64,000 nucleotides of DNA from JADFXI01 sp963784135 (lineage in GTDB: Bacteria > Nitrospirota > Thermodesulfovibrionia > Thermodesulfovibrionales > Dissulfurispiraceae), in the NCBI GenBank assembly GCA_963784135.1, contig CAWAQG010000004.1, positions 310,001 through 374,000 on the forward strand, written 5' to 3'. How positions within the stretch are numbered: position 1 is the stretch's first letter; each line of letters starts with the position of its first letter. Below the pieces are notes generated by a model, which saw only the letters and a program-made list of their open reading frames with translations, was not told the DNA's origin and made no database searches. The translations under genes were made by a program, and so were the position numbers. Shown piece by piece: positions 8,517 to 16,133 of this stretch.

Positions 8517-9600
8517 AATTATTGCACTTATAAGAAAGGCGGAAGTTTTAAGGGACAAGGCGCAATACCGGGAAGCCCTGAAGGTCTTCAAAAACGCCCT
8601 CTCCATAAGCAAAAGAGGTGGCAACGTGAGCGGTATCCTCGATGCAACTCTCGCTATAGCCGATATCAGCAGGATGACAGGTGATTTTGACAGGGCCATA
8701 AACAATTACGAGGAGGCGCTGGAGGCGTGCGAAGCCCTTGACCGAACGCTTACTGCCGCAGACTGCATGGTTGGGATGGGGCTCTCCCTCAGGGCGATAG
8801 GGATGTGGAAAGAGGCCCTGCAGTTCGTTTCCGCTGCGAGGAAGACATACCGGAGAGCAAAGGACAAGAGGGGGACAGCGTTCTCCCTGTGGGCGGAAGC
8901 GGGGGTGCATAGGGTTGCAGGAAATATCGGAAAGGCCATTACTTTATTCACCGAGGCAAAGAGTTCTTTTGCTTCGATCGGGTTTAATTCCGGGATAGCC
9001 TACGCTTTGTGCGGGCTTGGAGGCACTCACCGTATTGCCGGAAAATACGCTGAATCGCTGCAATATTACCGGCAGGCAAATCATATGTTCGGCAGCCTTA
9101 AGGACAAATTCGGGACCGCCTATTCGCATTGCGGCCTCGGCAATGCATACAGAATGCAGAAGCGCTACAGTGATGCCATGCGGCATTTCAGAAAAGCGGC
9201 GCAGCTCTATGAAAAGATAGGCGACGTCGTCAGCTATTCCTATACCCTGTGGAGTATAGCCACCGCCTGCAAGATGAAGAAGGACTTCCAGCAGGCCGAA
9301 ACATTTACATCTGCCGCCCTGCGCAACTTCAAAAGGACAAAGGACCCGAGGGGTGTTATATACTGTGATATGCTGCTCGGCGAAATGGATTTTATGAGAG
9401 GCAGGAATGCTGCTGCCGGGAAAAGGCTCCGCCGGGCGCTGCTCAACGCAGGAAATTATAGCTTCAGTCTGGAACAATGCCATGCCAAAGCGCTCCTTGC
9501 GTTGTTGCCTGGAGCCTCGGGAAAGGCCGTGCCTTCATCGTGCTATAAGAGAATAGGAGTTACCATGCACACTGTCTCAATTCCTTTTAATATGCCATGA
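8506..9600 (+). CDS. Cytoplasmic TPR-repeat protein
   Basis: A 364-residue protein made almost wholly of tetratricopeptide-like repeats (about residues 1-330), with recurring A-x-C/Y-G-L-G/AGA-R patterns such as ADCMVGMGLSLRAIG, AYALCGLGGTHRIAG and AYSHCGLGNAYRMQ. It has no signal peptide. Such proteins are protein-binding scaffolds; the partner is unknown. It overlaps rpe at its start and pgsA at its stop (ATGA), so it is part of the same operon. Confidence 0.75.
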   Translation: MDDKIIALIRKAEVLRDKAQYREALKVFKNALSISKRGGNVSGILDATLAIADISRMTGDFDRAINNYEEALEACEALDRTLTAADCMVGMGLSLRAIGMWKEALQFVSAARKTYRRAKDKRGTAFSLWAEAGVHRVAGNIGKAITLFTEAKSSFASIGFNSGIAYALCGLGGTHRIAGKYAESLQYYRQANHMFGSLKDKFGTAYSHCGLGNAYRMQKRYSDAMRHFRKAAQLYEKIGDVVSYSYTLWSIATACKMKKDFQQAETFTSAALRNFKRTKDPRGVIYCDMLLGEMDFMRGRNAAAGKRLRRALLNAGNYSFSLEQCHAKALLALLPGASGKAVPSSCYKRIGVTMHTVSIPFNMP

Positions 9601-10145
9601 GCCGTACGAAAGTCCTCAGTATCCCGAACAGTATCACATTTATCAGAATTGTGATCATACCCGTATTTGTGACCGCGCTCGTTTACAATCGGGTCGATTA
9701 CGCGCTGTTTCTTTTTATAGTGGCCGGCATCTCGGATATGCTTGACGGTCTTCTCGCAAGGATAACCAACCAGCAAACTCGCCTCGGGGCCTTTCTCGAT
9801 CCATTGGCCGACAAATTCCTGCTGATGACGTCATTCATACTGTTTTCAGTGTATGGGTGGATACCGACGTGGGTGACCATAACCGTGATCAGCCGTGACC
9901 TGATTGTCACGCTGGGTTGGTTGCTGCTGTATCTGCTTTATGACATAACCAGGGTTGTGCCGTCGCTTATAGGAAAAACTGCTATTGCTACACAGCTTGT
10001 CCTGATCGCTTATACGCTTTTTTCGCGCACCTTCCGGGGCGTCCCGCCTCCGGAAGTCTGGATGTTTATTATTGTTACTCTGCTGACAATGATATCGGGA
10101 CTTCAGTACATTTACAGGGGGTTGAGACAGTCCAGTGAAAAGTAA
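9597..10145 (+). CDS. pgsA: CDP-diacylglycerol-glycerol-3-phosphate 3-phosphatidyltransferase
   Basis: A 182-residue integral membrane protein with the CDP-alcohol phosphotransferase motif D-x2-DG-x2-AR-x8-G-x3-D-x3-D, seen as DMLDGLLARITNQQ followed by RLGAFLDPLADK. It makes phosphatidylglycerophosphate, the precursor of phosphatidylglycerol and cardiolipin. The short length and internal start motif fit PgsA rather than PssA. It overlaps both neighbours. Confidence 0.88.
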   Translation: MSRTKVLSIPNSITFIRIVIIPVFVTALVYNRVDYALFLFIVAGISDMLDGLLARITNQQTRLGAFLDPLADKFLLMTSFILFSVYGWIPTWVTITVISRDLIVTLGWLLLYLLYDITRVVPSLIGKTAIATQLVLIAYTLFSRTFRGVPPPEVWMFIIVTLLTMISGLQYIYRGLRQSSEK

Positions 10146-11448
10146 CCCCGGAGTTGAAATAGAATTAATAACAGGAGGGAGTATAGCTGAACGGGCCGGG
10201 CTGCTCCCCAGGGACAAACTTATCAGAGTCAACGGCAATAAAATCAAAGATGCAATAGACCTGTTGTTTTACACTAATGAGCCTGACCTTCAACTCACGG
10301 TCGGCAGAGGGGCCGCAAAGCTCGATATAAGCGCCTGCAGGGGCCGGGATGAGACCGTCGGGCTCGGGATTGGGTTAAAACCGTTCCATACGAGGGCCTG
10401 CAAGAACAACTGCATTTTCTGTTTTGTAGCGCAGCTCCCGAAAGGGTTGAGAAAGTCCCTTTATCTGAAAGACGATGATTACAGGATGTCCTTTCTCTAT
10501 GGCAATTATATAACCATGACCAACCTTTCCCCCCAGGATAAACAAAGGATCATAGCTCAGCACCTGAGCCCTCTGTATATTTCAGTCCATTCCACGAATA
10601 CTGCCATCAGGAATAAATTGCTCGGCGTCCACGCAGCGGAAAATATTCTCAGGGAGATCAAGTTCCTTGCCGACAACAAGATACGCATGCACACGCAGAT
10701 TGTTTTATGTCCCGGCTATAACGACGGCAAAGACCTTGAAAAAACAATTGCCGACCTGTACCGTTTTTACCCCTATGTTCAGTCGATAGCGGTGGTGCCG
10801 GTGGGTCTTACGGCGCACCGGAAAAAACAGCTGAAACAGGTGGACATGGAAGATGCGGTCAGGGCGCTCGATACTATAAGCAAGTTCCAGAACAGGTTCA
10901 GGAGGAAGCACGGAGAAAGCATTGTGTATGGAGCTGATGAGCTGTATATCAAGGCTGCAGCGGAATTCCCCCCTCTGGATGACTACGGCGATCTTCCTCA
11001 AATCGAAAACGGTGTCGGCATGGTCCCCTTGTTCCTGCACCAGGCCAAAAAGGTCAAGCTTCCACAGTCACTCCAGAGAAGCAGGGATGCAGGCAGACGG
11101 TTCCTCACATTTACAGGCGTCTCTTTCCACCCTTATCTCTCCAGGTATGTCAGCAGGCTCAGGAAGGCGGGTGTTGACATAGAGGCAGTGCCTGTCGAGA
11201 ATACTTTTTTCGGCACGAGTGTAACGGTGACGGGCCTCCTCACGGGCCGCGATGTAATCAAATCCCTTTCCGGACTTGCGGACAAGGGCGACACAATTCT
11301 CGTCCCTGATGTTGTATTGCGTTCCGACGGCGATATGTTTCTTGACGATATATCCTTGCATGTTTTAGAAGAAGTTCTGGGTGTGCCTGTAGTGGCCATT
11401 GCATCAACGCCGCAGAGTATCGTGGACGCGATCGCGGCCCTGTCATAA
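10135..11448 (+). CDS. DUF512 radical SAM protein with N-terminal PDZ domain
   Basis: A 437-residue protein. Residues about 5-65 form a PDZ-like domain (GGSIAERAGLLPRDKLIRVNG). Residues about 80-270 are a radical SAM-like barrel with C89-x3-C93-x2-C96 (CKNNCIFC). The C-terminal DUF512 domain follows (about 280-437). The family is widespread in anaerobes and near pgsA or der genes; its substrate is not known. The start is GTG at 10135, inside pgsA by 11 bases, implying coupled translation. Confidence 0.85.
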   Translation: MKSNPGVEIELITGGSIAERAGLLPRDKLIRVNGNKIKDAIDLLFYTNEPDLQLTVGRGAAKLDISACRGRDETVGLGIGLKPFHTRACKNNCIFCFVAQLPKGLRKSLYLKDDDYRMSFLYGNYITMTNLSPQDKQRIIAQHLSPLYISVHSTNTAIRNKLLGVHAAENILREIKFLADNKIRMHTQIVLCPGYNDGKDLEKTIADLYRFYPYVQSIAVVPVGLTAHRKKQLKQVDMEDAVRALDTISKFQNRFRRKHGESIVYGADELYIKAAAEFPPLDDYGDLPQIENGVGMVPLFLHQAKKVKLPQSLQRSRDAGRRFLTFTGVSFHPYLSRYVSRLRKAGVDIEAVPVENTFFGTSVTVTGLLTGRDVIKSLSGLADKGDTILVPDVVLRSDGDMFLDDISLHVLEEVLGVPVVAIASTPQSIVDAIAALS

Positions 11449-11528
11449 GGGAATGGCGCGAGTCATTGCCCGGCAAATTGCTGCGAAAGATTGTTGACAG
11501 TATCGCAAGCGCCAACGGATAATCAAAT

Positions 11529-11858
11529 ATGATTAAGAAAAGTAAAGCTACTGTCCATGACGGATGGGTCCTTTATATCCTGAACTGTAGAGGGGACCGC
11601 CTATACACGGGAATCAGCAACGATTTGGAAAGTCGCCTTAAGGCCCACAAAGAGGGAAACGGCAGTAAGTTCGTCAGGGCCTTCAGTCCGTTCGCACTGG
11701 CAGGGGTGGTCCCCTGCGAAGATGGCACAGAGGCCAGAAAGCTGGAGTGCAGGGTGAAAAAGATGAGAAGATATGAGAAATTGGATTTCCTGAAGTCACA
11801 TCAGGGAGAGGGTCCGAATAAAGGACAGAAAAAAGGCACTACTACAGAACGAGGTTAA
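11529..11858 (+). CDS. GIY-YIG nuclease family protein (UvrC/YhbQ type)
   Basis: A 109-residue single-domain GIY-YIG protein: WVLYILNC and RLYTGISND form the GIY and YIG strands, followed by the catalytic Arg (ESRLKAH) and a downstream Glu-containing helix (EARKLECRVKK). Small proteins of this family are structure-specific DNA nucleases, but roles vary. The tail after residue 90 is basic and low in complexity. Transcription probably continues from the preceding operon. Confidence 0.8.
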   Translation: MIKKSKATVHDGWVLYILNCRGDRLYTGISNDLESRLKAHKEGNGSKFVRAFSPFALAGVVPCEDGTEARKLECRVKKMRRYEKLDFLKSHQGEGPNKGQKKGTTTERG

Positions 11859-11907
11859 GATATGAGCATCGCTCGTTTCAGTGTGTGTTGTGCTTTTTTC
11901 TTTACAT

Positions 11908-12099
11908 TTAGTTTTTGCGGCGTTCAAGTCCGGGATAAGAGTGACCGTTTTCCCTTATGGGGTCTGCTCCAACTCTGACCCACTGCTGCTCTGAATTGCG
12001 GTAAAACTTTTTAATCATCTTTGCTTTCAGAAGATATCCCAGTCTGAATGCCCGAACACTCGCATATTTGCCGTCCTTATACATGACCCTGATATTCAT
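11908..12099 (-). CDS. GSU3473-family small protein
   Basis: A 63-residue protein with the recurring pattern of the GSU3473 family: MNIRVMYKDGKYASV, a hydrophobic core, KFYR and VRVGADPIR. The role is unknown. The ATG is preceded by GGGGGAA as a ribosome binding site. It lies convergent to the GIY-YIG gene. Confidence 0.6.
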   Translation of the reverse strand: MNIRVMYKDGKYASVRAFRLGYLLKAKMIKKFYRNSEQQWVRVGADPIRENGHSYPGLERRKN

Positions 12100-12335
12100 A
12101 TTCCCCCCTCGCTTTCCGTTCCCTTCTCACTGGGAACATGGAATTTATCGGGATATATCTTATTACTATTATAGACTGTAAGAAGACAACAATGATGTAG
12201 AAGAATGTTTGATTTTATTGTAGAACCGTTTCCTACAACCTTTTTTTCATATGGTTGAGCGCCAGGAGGGACACTGTAAACCCTTTTGAGTCTGCTTGCT
12301 CATCATTACTCTTATAATATAAGCTTATTTTAAGC

Positions 12336-12686
12336 ATGAGAGAAAGAGCAAAAAAGCCTCCGATTCCTTCCGAAAGGCCTGATACAATCAGGCATGAAAT
12401 TATAGCGCTCCTCAAAGGTGCAACCTTTGCGGCGAAGGATATCTCTTCTCATGTTAAGATTACTGAAAAAGAAGCTTATGACCACCTTGAACATATTCGT
12501 AAGAGCCTGGCCGTAGTTCATGGGGCCCTCATTATTACTCCCGCAGAATGCAGAAAATGCGGCTTCATCTTCAAAAAAAGGGAGCGTCTCAAAAAACCAG
12601 GCAGGTGTCCAGTATGCCATAATGAGGCCATAGAAGCTCCGCTTTTTTCGATAACTTTGCATGAAATTGACGGGCCAAAGGAGTAA
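12336..12686 (+). CDS. HTH plus zinc-ribbon predicted transcriptional regulator
   Basis: A 116-residue protein with a winged-helix-like N-terminal part (about 15-65, TIRHEIIALLKG...ISSHVKITEKEAYDHLEHI) and a C-terminal zinc ribbon with C72-x2-C75 and C91-x2-C94. This is the architecture of the COG3357 group of predicted regulators. The target is unknown. A TATAAT lies about 20 bases upstream of the ATG, giving a short leader. Confidence 0.7.
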   Translation: MRERAKKPPIPSERPDTIRHEIIALLKGATFAAKDISSHVKITEKEAYDHLEHIRKSLAVVHGALIITPAECRKCGFIFKKRERLKKPGRCPVCHNEAIEAPLFSITLHEIDGPKE

Positions 12687-12716
12687 TTGTCCTATTTTCT
12701 TAACAAAGATGACCTT

Positions 12717-12745
12717 TTGTTTAGTGTGTCATTTGTGGTACACTA
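12717..12745 (+). promoter_or_regulatory. Promoter and probable operator of the RHH/RelE pair
   Basis: TTGTTT (12717-12722) and TACACT (12739-12744) form a -35/-10 pair with a 16-base spacer. Half sites TAGTGT (12722-12727) and ACACTA (12740-12745) are inverted repeats overlapping the promoter. This is the expected layout for autoregulation by the ribbon-helix-helix antitoxin (inference). Confidence 0.5.
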
Positions 12746-12768
12746 TGGAAAAGACAAAGGAGGTGTCT

Positions 12769-12996
12769 ATGCCCACGAAAAAACCTCGCGTAAATGTTGT
12801 TTTGCATCCGCGGATTTATGCTGATGTGCAGACCCTTTCGGAAGCAAGAGGTTGTTCGATGTCTTCCATTGTGGAGGATCTCGTGGAGGAAGCGTTAGAG
12901 ATTCAGGAGGACATAGCTTTGGCTTCACTCGCGGATGAGAGGAAGAAATCTCTCAAGAAGCCGGAGCTTGTTTCTCATAAAAAGGCCTGGAGCTGA
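12769..12996 (+). CDS. Ribbon-helix-helix antitoxin
   Basis: A 75-residue protein with an N-terminal ribbon-helix-helix DNA-binding fold (PRVNVVLHPRIYADVQTLSEARG, then SMSSIVEDLVEEAL) and a charged C-terminal tail that would wrap the toxin. The start is ATG at 12769, selected because AAGGAGGTG sits just upstream; a longer frame exists but lacks this signal. It is followed by the RelE-type toxin gene one base after its stop. Confidence 0.78.
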   Translation: MPTKKPRVNVVLHPRIYADVQTLSEARGCSMSSIVEDLVEEALEIQEDIALASLADERKKSLKKPELVSHKKAWS

Positions 12997-12997
12997 A

Positions 12998-13279
12998 GTG
13001 TTTTTTACTATCAGCTATCACAAGGAAGTAGTGAAACATGATATCCCGGTGCTGTCAGCTGCTATGAAGGTCAGGATAAAGAGTGCGATCGAAACGAAGC
13101 TGACTACATATCCTGAACAGTATGCCGTGCCGTTGAGACGGACGCTGAAAGGATACTGGAAGCTCCGTATCGGCGACTACCGTGTTATTTTTGAATTCGA
13201 CCGTTCAATGATCATAGTACTTGGTATCGGCCATCGAAAAGACATTTATGATCGAATGACAAGCCGGGTTGGGGCATAA
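12998..13279 (+). CDS. RelE/ParE-family toxin
   Basis: A 93-residue toxin of the RelE/ParE superfamily. The typical core is present: LRRTLKGYWKLRIGDYRVIFEFD, with GHRKDIYDR at the C-terminus. RelE members cleave mRNA in the ribosome, while ParE members poison gyrase; the GHRKDIY ending favours RelE. The start is GTG at 12998, one base behind the antitoxin stop, so the two are co-translated. Confidence 0.78.
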   Translation: MFFTISYHKEVVKHDIPVLSAAMKVRIKSAIETKLTTYPEQYAVPLRRTLKGYWKLRIGDYRVIFEFDRSMIIVLGIGHRKDIYDRMTSRVGA

Positions 13280-13371
13280 TCTCGGCACTTGCCGGTCCTC
13301 TGTTTGACATTTGTAATGACTTAAAGTTTTTATAAGGATAGATACGCGGCGCGGTATTTGCGGGAGGAACG

Positions 13372-14208
13372 ATGAATATAAGCGGAAAGACAAAAGTAGT
13401 GGGGCTTTTTGGCTATCCTGTCGAACATAGCCTTTCTCCGCTCATGCATAATGCCGCTTTTGCTCAGCTGGGTCTGGATTACTGTTACGTAACATTTTTG
13501 GTAAAGCCGGATTGCCTGCGTGAAGCGGTAGAAGCTATAAGGGCATTAGACCTTAAGGGAGTGAACGTCACCGTTCCCCACAAAGAGAAGGTGATGCCTT
13601 TTCTTGATTCGGTAAGTGAAGAGGCTTCTTTTATCGGGGCGGTCAATACGATACGAAACGACGGCGGCACTTTGACAGGCTATAACACCGACGGCAGGGG
13701 GTTCATGCAGTCGTTATCAGAGGCCGGGACCGATGTTTCAGGCAAGAGAGTTCTTGTTGTGGGCGCCGGAGGCGCCTCACGCGCCGTTGGTTACTATCTT
13801 TGCAAGGCCGCCCTGGAGGTATGTCTTTATGATGCCGTTACCGAGAAGGCTGAACAGTTGGCCCAGCACCTGAACTCTCTAAAGGGCAACGTCCGCGTAA
13901 TTGACAGCGCAGCCTTCAAGGGAGGCCGGTTTTTTTCAGGGCTGGACATTATTATCAATGCTACGCCGCTCGGACTTAATCTTAATGACCCTGTTCCTTT
14001 CGACCTCTCGCTGCTTAACAAGAGTCATACAGTGTGTGATCTCATTTACAAAGAGACGCCACTGCTCCGCAAGGCTTCAGAGCTGGGATGCAGAACGCTG
14101 GACGGCCTCGGCATGCTGTTATGGCAGGGGATTTTTGCGTTTGAGCTCTGGACAGGAAAGATGCCTTCCGTTGATGTAATGCGTAACGCATTGATTAGTG
14201 CGCGATAG
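13372..14208 (+). CDS. aroE: Shikimate dehydrogenase
   Basis: A 278-residue NADP-dependent enzyme that reduces 3-dehydroshikimate to shikimate in aromatic amino acid synthesis. The substrate domain shows SLSP (20-23), NVTVPHKEKV with catalytic Lys71, and TGYNTDG with Asp107. The cofactor loop is GAGGASRAV (131-139). A GGAGG ribosome binding site precedes the ATG. It stands just upstream of the lpt cluster but is separated from it by a promoter. Confidence 0.92.
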   Translation: MNISGKTKVVGLFGYPVEHSLSPLMHNAAFAQLGLDYCYVTFLVKPDCLREAVEAIRALDLKGVNVTVPHKEKVMPFLDSVSEEASFIGAVNTIRNDGGTLTGYNTDGRGFMQSLSEAGTDVSGKRVLVVGAGGASRAVGYYLCKAALEVCLYDAVTEKAEQLAQHLNSLKGNVRVIDSAAFKGGRFFSGLDIIINATPLGLNLNDPVPFDLSLLNKSHTVCDLIYKETPLLRKASELGCRTLDGLGMLLWQGIFAFELWTGKMPSVDVMRNALISAR

Positions 14209-14260
14209 GGTGCAGGGCACTCCCTGACCCCGCATTCGGCTTTACAATGCTGCGCCGCTA

Positions 14261-14269
14261 TGGTAAAAT
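14261..14269 (+). promoter_or_regulatory. Extended -10 abutting the lptC start codon
   Basis: TGGTAAAAT fits an extended -10 (TGnTAnAAT) and ends 5 bases before the lptC ATG at 14275. The predicted transcript start falls on the start codon, and no ribosome binding site is visible. Confidence 0.45.
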
Positions 14270-14274
14270 TTTAA

Positions 14275-14787
14275 ATGAAAAGAATACTATTTCTGTTTGT
14301 TTTTATATGTTTTTTTGCGGTGATGGCACTGCTTTACGATAAAGAAGGAGACTTTAAGCCGAAAGTGAATTTGACCGATAACTCTTACATGGATGGCGTC
14401 AGCATTGTCCAGAGGAAACAGGGCATCGTCAAATGGACGCTGGGCTCGAAAAAGGCGATATTCCTTAACGAAAACGATGTGAAACTTGTTGGTCTGAACA
14501 TAACCTTTCCTGAAAAGGGGCTTACGCTCACTTCTGACGGAGGCCTGTATGATATCGAAAAAAGAAACCTGAAAATCGATGGTCATATTTCTGCGTCAAC
14601 CAAGGATTATGATATAGTGACCCCCACGCTTTTCTGGGATGCTTCGAAGAACGAACTCACTTCTGACCAACGGGTGCATATAATAGGCAAGAAATTTGAT
14701 GTTGAGGGTGATGACTTGAACGCTACGAATGACAAGGCAACATTGAACAAAAATGTAAAGGCAACCTTCTATTATGAAAAAAAATAA
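14275..14787 (+). CDS. lptC: LPS export protein LptC
   Basis: A 170-residue bitopic inner-membrane protein: an N-terminal hydrophobic helix (about 4-21) followed by a periplasmic beta-jellyroll. In the Lpt system it receives lipopolysaccharide from LptB2FG and passes it to LptA. The assignment rests on fold pattern, size and position before lptA and lptB. It overlaps lptA by 14 bases. No ribosome binding site precedes the ATG. Confidence 0.78.
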   Translation: MKRILFLFVFICFFAVMALLYDKEGDFKPKVNLTDNSYMDGVSIVQRKQGIVKWTLGSKKAIFLNENDVKLVGLNITFPEKGLTLTSDGGLYDIEKRNLKIDGHISASTKDYDIVTPTLFWDASKNELTSDQRVHIIGKKFDVEGDDLNATNDKATLNKNVKATFYYEKK

Positions 14788-15292
14788 GGTAATGGCCGGT
14801 TTGTTGTTTGCCGCGCTTGTGTTTGCGACCGGGGTTTTTGCAGCTGAAGAAAACAGGAGCATTGAGCAAAGCAGGAACGTTAAGGAGCCGACAGTTGTTA
14901 CGTCGCAGAAAATGACAACTGACAGCAAGGCCCAAACCGCTCTCTTTGAAGGAAATGTCGTGAGCAAAAAAGGAGATCGGACGATGTATGCCGACAAGAT
15001 GCTTGTCCATTATTCGGAAGAAAAGGGCGGCAGCAACATTAAAGAAATCGATGCCGAGGGCAATGTCAAGCTTGTCAGGGGGGATAGAGTGGTAACTTCA
15101 AAATTTGCCGTTTACCATGCCGACCCTGAAGAGTATATTGTATTTACCGGTGAACCCCGTGCCTCGGAAGGCGAAAACGTGGTGACCGGCACAAAGATAA
15201 CGTATTTTATGAAAGATGATCACTCCGTTGTTGAAAACAGCAAGGTCTTTATTGTCAGTAAGGACAGGCAAAAACAAGGCGATGGACAATGA
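14774..15292 (+). CDS. lptA: LPS transport periplasmic protein LptA (OstA-like)
   Basis: A 172-residue protein with a signal peptide (about 1-23, ending VFAA) and an OstA/LptA beta-jellyroll domain (about 35-155). Typical phrases are VTSQKMTTDSKAQTALFEGNV, MYADKMLVHY and KEIDAEGNVKLVRGDRVVTS. It forms the periplasmic bridge for LPS. It is encoded between lptC and lptB, as expected. Confidence 0.85.
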   Translation: MKKNKVMAGLLFAALVFATGVFAAEENRSIEQSRNVKEPTVVTSQKMTTDSKAQTALFEGNVVSKKGDRTMYADKMLVHYSEEKGGSNIKEIDAEGNVKLVRGDRVVTSKFAVYHADPEEYIVFTGEPRASEGENVVTGTKITYFMKDDHSVVENSKVFIVSKDRQKQGDGQ

Positions 15293-15385
15293 GTAACAGG
15301 TTATAGGCAATGGGTGATAGGTAATGGGTAAAGAATTTGACCTTATAACCTATGACCTATCGCCTATCACCTCTAACCTATAATT
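15293..15385. repeat. Inverted repeat between lptA and lptB that ends in a -10 element
   Basis: The left side has GGTTATAGGCAATGGGTGATAG and the right side the complementary CTATCGCCTATCACCTCTAACC. The element belongs to the same type as 3826-3933. Its last bases contain TATAAT (15379-15384), 5 bases before the lptB ATG, so the repeat may supply a -10 element and could drive a leaderless lptB transcript. Confidence 0.6.
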
Positions 15386-15389
15386 TTTT

Positions 15390-16133
15390 ATGAATCGGCA
15401 TATTCTTGAAATAAGAGACCTTGCGAAAGCGTATGGGAAGAGATATGTGGTAAAAGATATCAATATCTCGCTTAGTACGGGTGAAATTGTAGGGCTGCTC
15501 GGCCCTAACGGCGCAGGGAAGACTACAACTTTTTATATGGTTGTTGGTATGATACATCCGCAACAGGGCAGCATAATGCTTGACGGTGAGGATATACTGC
15601 GCTTGCCGATGTACAAGAGAGCAAAAAAGGGAATGGGCTACCTCCCGCAGGAGCCCTCCATATTCAGAAAACTGACGGTGAGGGACAATCTGAGGGCAGT
15701 TCTGGAGATCAAGAGCCTGGGCGGAAACGGGGGGTCGAAGGCGGACATGGAGTCAGAAGTCGAAACACTGCTTGATGAGTTCAACCTGAGGGAGTTTGCG
15801 GACAGGGACGGCTATCGCTTGTCCGGCGGAGAGCGGCGGCGCGCTGAAATTGCAAGGGCCATAGCATTGCGTCCCATGTTTATGCTTTTTGATGAGCCGT
15901 TTGCCGGCATTGACCCTATTGCAGTTATCGAGTTGAAGAAGATGCTCAACTATTTGAAATCAAAGGGGCTCGGTATATTGATCACTGACCATAACGTGAG
16001 AGAAACGCTGTCCATAACCGACAGGGCATATATAATAAACAACGGTTCTATTCTGGCTGAAGGGATGCCTGACGAACTTATTAATAACCCGTCTGTCAAG
16101 CAAGCATACCTTGGGGAGGAATTCAGACTCTGA
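15390..16133 (+). CDS. lptB: LPS export ABC transporter ATPase LptB
   Basis: A 247-residue ABC ATPase that powers LPS extraction by LptFG. It has Walker A GPNGAGKT (38-45), Q-loop region LPQEPS, the signature LSGGE (144-148), Walker B ending DEP with Glu169, and the switch His in TDHNVRET. The PQEPSIFRKLTV segment is typical of LptB rather than other ABC ATPases. The stop overlaps the rpoN start. Confidence 0.93.
   Translation: MNRHILEIRDLAKAYGKRYVVKDINISLSTGEIVGLLGPNGAGKTTTFYMVVGMIHPQQGSIMLDGEDILRLPMYKRAKKGMGYLPQEPSIFRKLTVRDNLRAVLEIKSLGGNGGSKADMESEVETLLDEFNLREFADRDGYRLSGGERRRAEIARAIALRPMFMLFDEPFAGIDPIAVIELKKMLNYLKSKGLGILITDHNVRETLSITDRAYIINNGSILAEGMPDELINNPSVKQAYLGEEFRL

Noticed and set aside
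12661..12768. Longer N-terminus for the RHH antitoxin
   Set aside because: It would include the promoter and operator; the ATG at 12769 has AAGGAGGTG in the right place.
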